64,000 nt of DNA. It comes from Zea mays (lineage: Eukaryota; Streptophyta; Magnoliopsida; Poales; Poaceae). The notes under the pieces were generated by a model. It worked only from the letters and a program-made list of their open reading frames with translations. It did not search any database and was not told the origin of the DNA. This document shows, piece by piece, positions 12,915-25,059 of this stretch; position 1 is the first letter of the stretch; each line of letters begins with the position of its first letter. The position numbers and the translations under genes were made by a program. The stretch is taken from the NCBI RefSeq assembly GCF_902167145.1, contig NC_050104.1:111301849-111365848 (forward strand). The letters run 5' to 3'.

Positions 12915-13159
12915 TATTGCGGCTGTGTGTACGAGTAAAGAGTGCGTGTGAGACATTTATGTTTCTACACGTCACACATATATCTATAGGTAAGTAGTAA
13001 AACTATATATATATATATATATAACATCACCTTCATCACATTAACATGATAATAATTAATTAACAATATTGCAACATCCAATTTTAAGTCAAATCATACT
13101 AACAAATAACATGTGATATTAAAACCGACGAAAATTAACATGTGATATTAAACTAACAA

Positions 13160-13950
13160 ATTGTAATCGTATTACAGTTAACTCCCGTCGGCCATAAAAA
13201 CCGACGAAAATAAACAATAATCACACTCTAATCAAGCCACATAAACTAACTCTAATCACACTCTAATCACATTAAAGCTAACTCCCGTCGGCCATAAAAA
13301 ACCGACGAAAATAATTACATGTATTTACATATAGGTAGGATTATACCTCGACGAGGGCTAGAAGCGGCGTTCGGGCGGACGGCGGCGCTCCGGGACGAGC
13401 TGAGGGCGTTGGCGGCCTCGGGGGCGGCGTTCCGGCCTCGGGTGGCGGGCCTCGGATGACGGAGGCGCGGTGGCGTGGCGGCTCGGCGGCCCGGCGGCAC
13501 AGGAGCTCGGCCACGTGGCTGCTCGGGCGGGCGGCGGCTCGGGCGGGCGGCTGCTCGCTGCGGGCGGCGGCTCGGGCGAACGGCGGCGGCTCGGGCGGGC
13601 GGCGGCGTTGGGGCGCGGGCGGGCGGCGGCTCGGACGGGCGGCGGCGGCGACGGCGGCTCGTCAGTTTCAGACGAGAGAGAGGAGGAAGAATGAGTCCGC
13701 GCGGGCTCGGACGTGGCTCTAAAACCATTAATCCCCGTCGGCCTATGACGTGGCCGACGGGAATTAAATAACCCCCGTCGGCTTAGGGACAAAGCCGACG
13801 GGAATTACTTAACCCCGTCGGCTAGGTGACGTGGCCGACGGGAATTAAAATAATTCCCGTCAGCTAGTTGACGACCGATGGGAGTTACTTAATTCTCGTC
13901 GGCTTTTACACTGGCCGACGGGAATTAATCTGGCCGACGAGAGTCAACGG
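13160..13950. repeat. Subterminal repeat array and GC-rich block, inner CACTA right end
   Basis: ccgtcggc / gccgacggga motifs occur at 13180-13310 and densely at 13730-13950. Between them, 13358-13720 is about 80% GC and made of ggcggcggctcggg-type simple sequence. It lies upstream of the transposase start on the minus strand, so it is a plausible promoter/leader. Long Arg/Pro-rich frames through it are composition artefacts. Confidence 0.75.
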
Positions 13951-14065
13951 AATTCCTGTAGTGACTGCTACATCAATTATGTCTAAATTACGTTTTCATT
14001 CGTAATGTACTATAACAAACCAAGAGTAGTTTGATTATTTAAGGCACTAAATGAATTCATTTGAA

Positions 14066-14565
14066 AATGTGACCAACTATAAAGTTGCATAACTTTTTGA
14101 GGTCTACAAGTTCTATTTTATTAGTTTCTACATCCGAGTCCGTTTAGAAAGTTTGAATTTTAAATTTGAAAACTTCACACGAATTTTTCAATGATAAGAT
14201 GATTTTAAATCAAAAAATTGTGAATTACAAAGTTTCATTACATTTCAAGACCTAAAACTTTTATTTTGGTGGTTTTTCTATCCGAGGTAGTTTGAAAAAT
14301 TCAAATTTTAAAATTCAAACATAGTTTTTGCATGACAAGATGATTTCAAACTAAAACATTGTCAACTACAAAGTTTTATAACTCTTCAATACCTACAACT
14401 TTCATATTGGTGGTTTTTTCTTTCGAGGTCGTTTTTAAAATTCAAATTTTTAATTTTTAAAATTCAGACGTAGTTTTCGTTGACAAGACGACTTTAAATG
14501 AAAAAGTTGTCAACTACAAAATTCTATAACTTTTCAAGATCTACAAAGTTTATTTTGGTTGTTTG
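14066..14565. repeat. AT-rich tandem repeats in outer CACTA, about 140-bp period
   Basis: About three and a half diverged units share the order: aactacaaagtt..ataactttt, a variant of cttttattttggtggttttt, a variant of atccgaggt, then ttcaaattttaaaattcaa and gacaagatgattt. Units begin near 14075, 14225, 14360 and 14510. Confidence 0.65.
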
Positions 14566-14617
14566 GTCAATTGTTCATCTCACATGGTGGTTCTAACAAT
14601 ATGCACAAATCTTATAC

Positions 14618-14652
14618 ATCTCTCTCGTAGTTTCATAAACTACGAGAGAGAT
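14618..14652. repeat. Perfect 16-bp inverted repeat with 3-base loop
   Basis: atctctctcgtagttt is followed by cat and then by its exact complement. It lies in the non-coding body of the outer CACTA element; transcripts through it could fold into a tight hairpin. Confidence 0.8.
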
Positions 14653-14814
14653 ATAGGTTTTATGAACAAATTTATTTTTATTTTGTTATATTAAGAAATG
14701 TTCAAAATATAAATTGTACATCATGATACGTTATACAAATTTGTAGTTAAAAACTTTTGAATTTAAATTAATTTACTGCTTTAAAATGTGATTTTTAAAT
14801 TGTCTTTGTCTAGT

Positions 14815-15062
14815 GTTGAAAAAAAAGCACTCGACAATTTGACACTCGGCAAAGAAGCTTTTTGCCGAGTGTTATATTTTTGACACTCGGCAAAGAAGCT
14901 TTTTGACGAGTGTTAAAAATAAAACACTCAGGAAAGAGCTTCTTTGCTGAGTGTTTTCTTTTACCGAGTGTTTTTGCGTGGCACTCGGTAAAGGGCTTCT
15001 TTGCCGAGTGCCCGAAAAAAAAAACACTCGGCAAAATATTTGGTACTCGACAAAGAGCCAAA
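14815..15062. repeat. Subterminal repeat array, outer CACTA right end
   Basis: Copies of acactcggcaaa / tttgccgagtgt match the array at the left end (6360-6530) and support the pairing of these two ends. Confidence 0.75.
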
Positions 15063-15076
15063 TTCCGGTAGTGCAT

Positions 15077-17795
<2,719 letters not shown>

Positions 17796-17943
17796 TATAG
17801 GAGAAGGGAGGAGGAAGGAGAAGAATATAGAAAAATGAGCTCCCACTCTTAAAACTACATTGAATATAAAGGTGGAGGCCTGGAGGATATAGGAGAAGGG
17901 AGGACGAAGAAGAAGAATAGAGAAAAATGAGCTCCCACTCTGT
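17796..17943. repeat. Direct repeat, about 53-bp units 92 bp apart
   Basis: ataggagaagggagga..gaa through gaaaaatgagctcccactct occurs at about 17797-17850 and again at about 17888-17942. Related purine-rich sequence continues at 18131-18160, after the MITE, which suggests the MITE split the second repeat region. Confidence 0.7.
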
Positions 17944-17964
17944 CAAATAGGTGGAGGGTACAAA

Positions 17965-18120
17965 CAGGACGGATCTAGATAAAATAATCATTGGTGTCAT
18001 CTCCATTAAATTATAGTATCATCAACCTATTTAAGTGCTAACAAACCTACATTTTAATGGAGATTACTAAAATCCATTGATGTCACATGACACCACAAAA
18101 ATGGGCTGGATCCGCCCCTG
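17965..18120. mobile_element. hAT-type MITE (156 bp)
   Basis: The ends CAGGACGGATCTAG and (inverted) CAGGGGCGGATCCAG form imperfect terminal inverted repeats. An exact 8-bp TSD, ggtacaaa, sits at 17957-17964 and 18121-18128. No coding capacity. An 8-bp TSD and CAGGG-type ends are diagnostic of hAT elements. Confidence 0.88.
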
Positions 18121-18128
18121 GGTACAAA

Positions 18129-19640
18129 AGGTAAGAGGAAGAAGAGATAAAAATGAGTTTCCTCCACCTATCAGCTTGCGTTGTCTCTACCACAGATGAT
18201 TGGTTCATAGAAAATATCATCCTTCTGTAGTCTATTTCTAGATAAGTATTGCTAAGACGTTTGCGGTGGGATACTCAAGCCCGCTAGTAGAAGAACCCAA
18301 GCCCGCTAGTTTGTAGTTGTAGCAATAACCTTCCCAGCTACTACCACTACTGTACTAGTACCTGCAGCCATGAAAAAAACAAACAGAACAATCGGGCTGT
18401 CAGGCGATGCGGACGGATGGGATGGCACTGGACGGCCAGGATGGACCCATAATTGGCGCAGAGCGCAGGCCTGCTGGAAATTACCAGCCAGGGCCCTGCC
18501 GCACGGTGCATACGGCAACAATAATATGCTCGGGACCCACCTGGCAGCGGCAGGGGTCCCAGTGAAAACTGAAAAGGCCTCATAGTATGTATGTATACAT
18601 AGAGTCATAGAGAGAGGGGGTAAAATTAAGGGAGGGAACGAGGACAGAGAGAGGAATTAAAAGCACCGCCTGTCGTTGCTAGCCATGACACAGGCCACAT
18701 GAAGCACCCAAGGAGCCAGCCAGTTAAAGCTTCCTTCCAAACTCCTATTTGGCCGCACCAGTTCTTTTTTTTTTTACACCACCGACCGCGCGCCTAGCCT
18801 CCCTTTCACCATCGCCACGTACTTGATTTGTTTCCGTCAGTTTTAATTTCTCGTAGCCGACGAATGGCAAGCAGTGTTAAAGCTTAGCGGTCCGTTCCTG
18901 TAGTTACAGTGATCAATTGCAAATGCGGCACGGAAACTAACTAGCCACCGGAGGAAATGACGTAGTATGTGGTTATTACTACTACTCTACTAGCATATTG
19001 ATATACTGTATACATTAATGGGTATGTACAGTGACGCACAAATTAAAAGGAGCAGCAGTTAGTAGTTGGAGGCCAGGACACATAAACGCGCACCACCACC
19101 ACCACGCCACCAAAGCCAGAGATCGAGAGGCGGGGAATTGATTAGATCCATCTAACCCCCTTGGAAGCTAGCACCGATTATGACCAGTGTGCCTTGTACG
19201 ACACAGCTGAGTCTGTGCATATGCAATGGTTTAGCACTGCCTACGCATGCACAGACAGACAGATGAGCTAGCAAAGTAGTACATACTACAGCGGCATGCA
19301 TTATTTCACACACTTGGCTACGGACGGGACGACGATGCAGAGAGCACGCCGCAAGGGTTTAGGAACATTCTCGCGTCGTGTTGTGCGCGGGCTTGTTTTA
19401 TTTGTGTGGCTCGATCGACGATCGGTCACCGGCGCTGTAAAGTAAAACTCTCCGGCAGCGCACCGGCCGGCGGCGTATACGTCCCATCTGCCCACCCTCT
19501 GCCTGTTGCTCAGCTGATCCATGGCATCTCGTCCGTATATTAATAAAATTAAAAACCCTGTATGTTTCCCTGGTGCGCAGGCAGTGCGTGATGGAGATGG
19601 ATGGGACGAGGTGCGATCTACTCGATCCTAATTAAGGCCT
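18129..19640. other. Low-copy intergenic DNA upstream of SMR gene
   Basis: No supported coding sequence. Homopolymer T/A tracts and short CA/CT runs occur. It probably includes distal promoter sequence of the gene at 20115, but no element could be defined. Confidence 0.4.
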
Positions 19641-19649
19641 AAAAGTTTC

Positions 19650-20114
19650 ACCGCTGGCTCTCTCTCTGGAATTCCCTCTCTCTCTCTCTCTCATATTCGC
19701 CCCCCCACCACAATGATATGCACCACCCCTTCCCCTTGCCCCTCCCCTCCCTCTCTCCTCTAATGTCATGCGGCCTTTTGTGTTGCTGTTGCAGCTGCCT
19801 GCCTGCCTGCATATAATTCTGTTGCCTTTAGCTGCTTGCTTGCTCATCTCTCTCCCCATTGCCACCATCATCACCTCCATATCCCCTCGCCATCACGCCT
19901 GCCTGCCTGCCTCCCTCCCTCCCTCCTCCTTTGCACTACCGCCGCTACAAAAGAGCACACCGCCTGCGACCTAGTGCTGCCCTGTTCGTCACAATTCACG
20001 TACACGACGACGAGACGACCCCTGCGGGCAGATCTTATCTTCCTTGACCTAGCCAGTTGTGCAGGCGCCTCGGGGGCCGGGGCCTCTCCATCTGAGTGTT
20101 AGATTACCCACCCG
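19650..20114 (+). promoter_or_regulatory. Pyrimidine-rich proximal promoter / 5' UTR of SMR gene
   Basis: Dense CT tracts (19657-19692) and (gcct)n and (ccct)n runs (19796-19812, 19898-19930) lie directly upstream of the start codon. This composition is common in plant leaders. No canonical TATA box was found in the last 300 bp, so the transcription start is not fixed. Confidence 0.45.
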
Positions 20115-20540
20115 ATGGGCGTCGAGCTCGACCTCTCCGACTTGGCCGTGCTCCGGCCGGTCCAGACCGCGGCGGCGGGCGACGGCCCGGACGCCGCCGA
20201 CACGGGCTGCGTCACGCCGACGGCCGCGAGCTCCCTTCTGCCGCGCCTGGGCCTGGGCGGCGGCCTACTGGACATCGACTCCGCCGCGTGCGTGACCCCG
20301 ACGGCGTCGCCGTGCCTGCTGCGGCCGGCCACGGTGTGCCCTCCGGCGCCGCGGAAGCCGGTGGCGCCCGGCAGCAAGAGGAGGAAGCGCTGCTGCCGCC
20401 TGCAGCGCGCCTTCTTCTTCCCCGTGCCGCTCGACCTCTCCACGGTGTTCGTCCCGCGCGGCGCCGCCGCCGCCCCCGCGGACAGGTCCTCGCCGCCTCC
20501 TAGGGCCGCCAAGAAGATCCGCCTGCACGTTGTGGGCTGA
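20115..20540 (+). CDS. SMR: SIAMESE-RELATED (SMR) cyclin-dependent kinase inhibitor
   Basis: An intronless frame of 141 residues. Plant SMR proteins bind CDK-cyclin complexes in the nucleus, block mitotic entry and promote endoreduplication, often downstream of stress signals. Diagnostic features: CPPAPRKP at residues 75-82, a Cys-x-TPT motif just before it (59-64), a basic stretch (SKRRKRCCRLQR, 87-98) that could act as a nuclear signal, and FFFPVPLDLSTVF (100-112) matching the C-terminal cyclin-contact region. The family is short and usually intronless, and this length is typical. The start is the first ATG, in a good context (cccgATGG). A second GCVTPT motif at 31-36 is unusual. GC content is very high, as in many grass single-exon genes. 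I cannot say which SMR number it is. Confidence 0.85.
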   Translation: MGVELDLSDLAVLRPVQTAAAGDGPDAADTGCVTPTAASSLLPRLGLGGGLLDIDSAACVTPTASPCLLRPATVCPPAPRKPVAPGSKRRKRCCRLQRAFFFPVPLDLSTVFVPRGAAAAPADRSSPPPRAAKKIRLHVVG

Positions 20541-21889
20541 AGCCGTGCCGCGCCGTGCCGTGCCGCCGGGCGCCTGCTGGCTCGTCGGAGCCAGACACAG
20601 CTAGCTAGCCCACGCGCGGGATGCATGCATGTCCATTGCCACGCCACCACGCGCGCGCCATATGGTTTCTTCTCCACCACCAGTACTGATCAGTTGCGGC
20701 GGGCGGGCGGGCGGCAAGCCATCATTGGCCGTTCGCTGCGAGTGCGATCGATCGAGGACAAATTATAATTCTTGGCTTCCTGACAAGACACAAGGCACGA
20801 TCGGAAGGCAGGCAGGCCGGCCGGCCGGACAGTACAATCGCCACGCCACGCGCCAACGTTTTCATCAGAGGTTGTTACCGAGTGGGTAGTAGTGAGAGCA
20901 CTTTGATCGATCGATCGATCGAGCCTGAATCTGAATAACCGAATTGTAAATACCGCCACATTATTGTTGGCTGCACATGGTTGTCTTGGCGCGCGTGGAG
21001 GGTATAAAAAGGCCGCAGTTCGTCCTGGGGATTTTTGGATTCACTGGCCGCAAGTCCGCTGCCTGTTACTGATCGGTCTGGCCGGCGGCGAGCGTAAACT
21101 AGAAATTCTCTGGTGCGTACGTCAGTCATCTTATTGCTTGCTCTGGCGTGTAGTGTAGTGTAGTATCTTCTGTTCCCCTTCGCAGGTTCCATTAATGTTA
21201 CTTAAGCGCGGTTTAGCACAGATCATCCCTGCTTTCAGAAGGGCCGGGGGATATATCGGAAGAGGGTCCTGACGCGAGAGCTTCCAGACTACTGTGTCCG
21301 CTTGCTGCGCGGTCCTTGCATGTCCTTTTGGATGGTACCAAACCTAACCCAGAGACCTGAGAAAAAAAGGGATGCAAGTGCTGAACAAGTATCAGAGCCG
21401 GCACAGGGGATCTGGAGAGAAAAAAAAGGGCGGTTGGGCAGGCACGGCAACGGCACTACTCGGATCTGTGAGAGCAGGCCTTGCAGGCTTGCAGCAGATT
21501 GCAGTTGCACACACACAGGACGCTTCGTCGTCGTTCTGGCCAGGCCTTAATGATTCGCCCATTTTCTCAGACTGTTCACGTACGTACACTTTGCTGGATA
21601 TTTTATTTTAATTAAAGCTCGCTCTGAATAATATATATCTGAGGGGAGAGGAAAGAAACGTAACGCAGCGCGCGGAATCGATCGAGTAATACCTGTACGG
21701 GTGCGTAGATTTTAGGCCCGGCCACCTGATGCCTCTGCCCTGATGATCCGGACACGGCTACTCGCTCCCTCTGGCTTTAAACACAACACTTGTGCTTATA
21801 CACAGTACACCCAATTTTTTTTTTTAAAAAAAAGGACAAGGCAACGGGTATGTATAGGACATGTTAGGCATCCTACTTAAAAGCGTGTA
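20541..21889. other. SMR 3' flank, no further gene seen
   Basis: It contains tcgatcgatcgatcga near 20904 and A-tracts, and presumably the SMR 3' UTR. No supported coding sequence. Confidence 0.45.
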
Positions 21890-21969
21890 CTCCCTCCGTT
21901 TCTTTTTATTTGTCGCTGGATAGTGTAAAATTGCACTATCCAGCGACAAATAAAAAGAAACGGAGGGAG
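21890..21969. mobile_element. Stowaway MITE, perfect 36-bp hairpin (80 bp)
   Basis: It begins with the Stowaway consensus CTCCCTCCGT and ends with its complement, flanked by TA on both sides (21888-21889 and 21970-21971). The two 36-bp arms are exactly complementary around an 8-base loop (taaaattg). Stowaway elements are moved by Tc1/mariner transposases and have the TA TSD seen here. Confidence 0.95.
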
Positions 21970-21971
21970 TA

Positions 21972-22688
21972 TATAATTGCAATAATAGAGTTATACAGTG
22001 TTCGTGCATGACAAGGAGATGTGGGTTCATCTTGTTCGTTTGCTGCCGCGTGAAATTATTCGGTTTTCTTCCCCCTCCCCTTTCCTTGTACTTCGGTCCT
22101 GCCTGCTTACTCTGGATGATGTACATGCATGCAGCATGCATATGCATCGACATGCTGGACGACTTGATTGGCGCAGGATATAGGTGTTGGTCACAGTCAC
22201 ACCGTTTACCATACCTCTGGCCAAGTTCCATCCGGTCCTCCAAGGGATTTCCAGACGTTGGAAAAAAAAGGAGTGAGAAGCCTGGTTTTCGGAGGAGTTT
22301 TGTTTGGTGCCGTTTTGGAACTGCCTGCCACCTTATTCGTCAGATATCGATATATACGTAGGAGAAGTGCTACTGTTGTTTAGCTTTTGTTTTCGAATAA
22401 TGGGGTGGAGGGGGAAAAAAAAGGCGCCTTTTGCTCTGCGTGTTTGTTCCTGTTCGTTTGTTGCCTTTTGACGATTTCTCAATTCTGAAGGGTGTGAAGC
22501 TATTAGAGCGAAAGGGGTTATAGAGTTAACTCTACCACTGTTTTAGCAGCACTGCAGCGGGCGTCTTGTGAGACTTGGCTTCTGCGATAGGCCGGGTTTT
22601 AGGCCCAAAAGGCTCTCTGACTTGACAGCCCACTTTCCGCTTTATAGGTAGGACTATATGAGGCCCAAAGTGAGAGTATACATAGTAA
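21972..22688. other. Intergenic DNA, no gene seen
   Basis: No supported frame. Contains A-runs and gcatgcagcatgc near 22126. Confidence 0.4.
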
Positions 22689-23005
22689 AATAAAACCAGG
22701 GCCGGTCCTGAGGTTAACAAAAAAAAATTGGTCCCTTTTAAGACTGTATATGTATATTTTTACTTTCTTCTAAATACATAAGCAAAATTTTGAACCATAA
22801 AAGTCTATAATGTATCAAAACAATTTCAAATCTTTGTACATATTACCTCAAAAAAGTTTCTAACATTTCTAAATGCGAAAGTCATTGATAATAGTGTTGC
22901 TATCAACCTCGTCTAATATTCTTTCAGGGCACGACCAGCAGCAGGCAACAGGTCGTTATGTCGTCAGGCCCGAAGTCGATCGTCGGCCACCTAGACGGGC
23001 GAATT

Positions 23006-24248
23006 TGAAAGTCGCCTAGAGGGGGGTGAATAGGGCGAATTTGAAATTTACAAACTTAATCACAACTACAAGCCGGGTTAGTGTTAGAAATATAAACGAG
23101 TCCGAGAGAGAGCGTGAAAACAAATCGCAAGCGAATAAAGAGTGAGACACAAGGATTTGTTTTACCGAGGTTCGGTTCTCGCAAACCTACTCCTCGTTGA
23201 GGTGGTCACACAGACAGGGTCTCTTTCAACCCTTTCCCTCTCTCAAACGGTCCCTCGGACCGAGTGAGCTTCTCTTCTCAATCAAACGGGAACCAAACTT
23301 CCCGCAAGGACCACCACACAATTGGTGTCTCTTGCCTTGATTACAATTGAGATGATCACAAGAAAGAATGAGAAAAAGAAGCAATCCAAGCGCAAGAGCT
23401 CAAATGAACACAACAAATCTCTCTCACTAATCACTAAAACTTTGTGTGAAATTGGGAGAAGATTTGATCACTTTGGTGTGTCTTGTATTGAATGCTAGAG
23501 CTCTTGTAAGTAGTTGGAAGGTGGAAAACTTGGATGCCTTTGAATGTGGGGTGGTTGGGGTATTTATAGCCCCAACCACCACAAAGTGGCCGTTGGAAGG
23601 CTGCAGTCGCATGGCGCACCGGACAGTCCGGTGCGCCAGCCACGTCAGCAGACCGTTGGAGCTCTGTCTTGTGGGCCCGCCTGACTGTCCGGTGTGCCAC
23701 CCGCGCGTGCTCTGCTCCTCTGCGCGCTCAGGCGCGCATTTAATGTGTTGCAGTCGACCGTTGCGCGCGAAGTAGCCGTTGCTCCGCTGTCACACCGGAC
23801 AGTCTGGTGTGCACCGTACACTGTCCGGTGACTCACCGGACAGTCCGGTGAATTATAGCGGAGCGGATTCCCGAAGCTGGCGAGTTCAGAGTTGCTCTCC
23901 CTTGGGGCACCGGACAGTCCGGTGAATTATAGCGGAGCTCCTCTAAAAATTCCCGAAGGTGAAGAGTTGGGTGTCGAGTTCCCTGGTGCACCGGGCACTG
24001 TCCGATGGTGCACCGGACACAGTCCGGTGGCACACCGGACAGTCCGGTGCGCCAGACCAGGGAGCACTTCGGTTGTCCCTTGCTCTCTTGTTTGAACCCT
24101 TTTCTTGGTCTTTTTATTGGCTTATTATGAACCTTTGGCACCTGTAGAACTTATAGACTAGAGCAAACTAGTTAGTCCAATTATTTGTGTTGGGCAATTC
24201 AACCACCAAAATCAATTAGGAAATAGGTGTAAGCCTAATTCCCTTTCA
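23006..24248 (-). repeat. 3' LTR of minus-strand Ji/Opie element (1243 bp)
   Basis: TG...CA termini. The TATA box (reads tataaata on the minus strand) is at 23561-23569. U3 contains many copies of the palindromic caccggacagtccggtg between 23610 and 24055. The adjoining polypurine tract is at 24249-24263 on the minus strand. Confidence 0.93.
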
Positions 24249-25059
24249 ATCTCTCCCTTTTTGGTGATTGATGCCAACACAAACCAAAGCAAATATAGAA
24301 GTGCATAATTGAACTAGTTTGCATATTTGTAAGTGCAAAGGTTACTTAGAATTGAGCCAATATAAATACTCATAAGATATGCATGGATTGTTTCTTTATT
24401 TTTATCATTTTGGACCACGCTTGCACCACATGTTTTGTTTTTGCAAATTCTTTTGTAAATTCTTTTCAAAGTTCTTTTGCAAATAGTCAAAGGTAAATGA
24501 ATAAGATTTTGAGAAGCATTTTCAAGATTTGAACTTTTCTCCCCCTGTTTCAAATGCTTTTTCCTTTGACTTAGACAAAACTCCCCCTTAATGAAATCCT
24601 CCTCTTAGTGTTCAAGAGGGTTTTGATGTTAATTTTGAAGAGGGTATACCAATTTGAAATTATATCACAAATAAGATACCAGTTTGAAAATACTTCTTTA
24701 AAACCAAATTGAAAGACTAAATTTTTTGAAATTGGTGGTGGTGCGGTCCTTTTGCTTTGGGCTCATGCTCTCTCCCCCTTTGGCATAAATCGCCAAAAAC
24801 GGAATCATTCGAGCCCTTGTAACTACTTTCTCCCCTTTGGCAAACAAAATATGAGTGAAGATTATACCAAAGTTGGAGAGTTGCTCGGAGCGACGGCGAA
24901 GGATGGAGTGGAGTGGAAGCCTTTGTCTTCACCGAAGACTCCAATTCCCTTTCAATATACCTATGACTTGGTTTGAAATTCACTTGAAAACACATTAGTC
25001 ATAGCATATATAAAAGTGATATGATCAAAGGTATATTAATGAGCTATGTATGCAAGACA
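24249..25059 (-). other. 3' non-coding region with repeated polypurine tracts
   Basis: Read on the minus strand, this stretch after the Pol stop has several ccaaagggggagaa-like tracts (seen on the plus strand as ctccccctgttt at 24540, ctccccctt at 24582, ctctccccctttggc at 24769 and ctcccctttggc at 24829). The functional one abuts the LTR at 24249. Confidence 0.65.

Larger units (their letters stand above)
6725..13963 (-). mobile_element. Inner CACTA element with two transposase genes (7239 bp)
   Basis: Termini CACTACAGGAATTC (6725) and GAATTCCTGTAGTG (ending 13963) are perfect inverted repeats. They are flanked by an ACT TSD at 6722-6724 and 13964-13966. Subterminal arrays of attcccgtcgg / ccgacgggaat fill 6740-7095 and 13160-13950. 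Coding parts run on the minus strand: a TNP2-type transposase at 9895-12914 and a second protein at 7384-9800. Perfect ends and TSD suggest a fairly recent insertion into the older CACTA element, but both genes carry lesions. Confidence 0.93.
6344..15073. mobile_element. Outer CACTA (EnSpm) element, non-autonomous
   Basis: The right end reads inward as CACTACCGGAATTTGGC, a classic CACTA terminus. The left end at 6344 is a decayed copy (cgttaccgaaatcgcattc). Both ends are flanked by CAT (6341-6343 and 15074-15076), the 3-bp TSD expected for the superfamily. Subterminal tttgccgagtgt repeats in both orientations occupy 6360-6530 and 14815-15062. Without the inner element and its TSD it is 1488 bp and has no transposase, so it depended on enzymes from elsewhere. 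Confidence 0.88.

Noticed and set aside
13315..13792. Overlapping Arg/Pro-rich and Gly/Arg-rich frames on both strands
   Set aside because: They exist in several frames at once because the DNA is about 80% GC and repetitive. No domain, and it lies in the subterminal region of the CACTA element.
20096..20680. Longer frames on both strands over the SMR gene
   Set aside because: Shadows caused by high GC. Only the 20115-20540 frame carries the family motifs.
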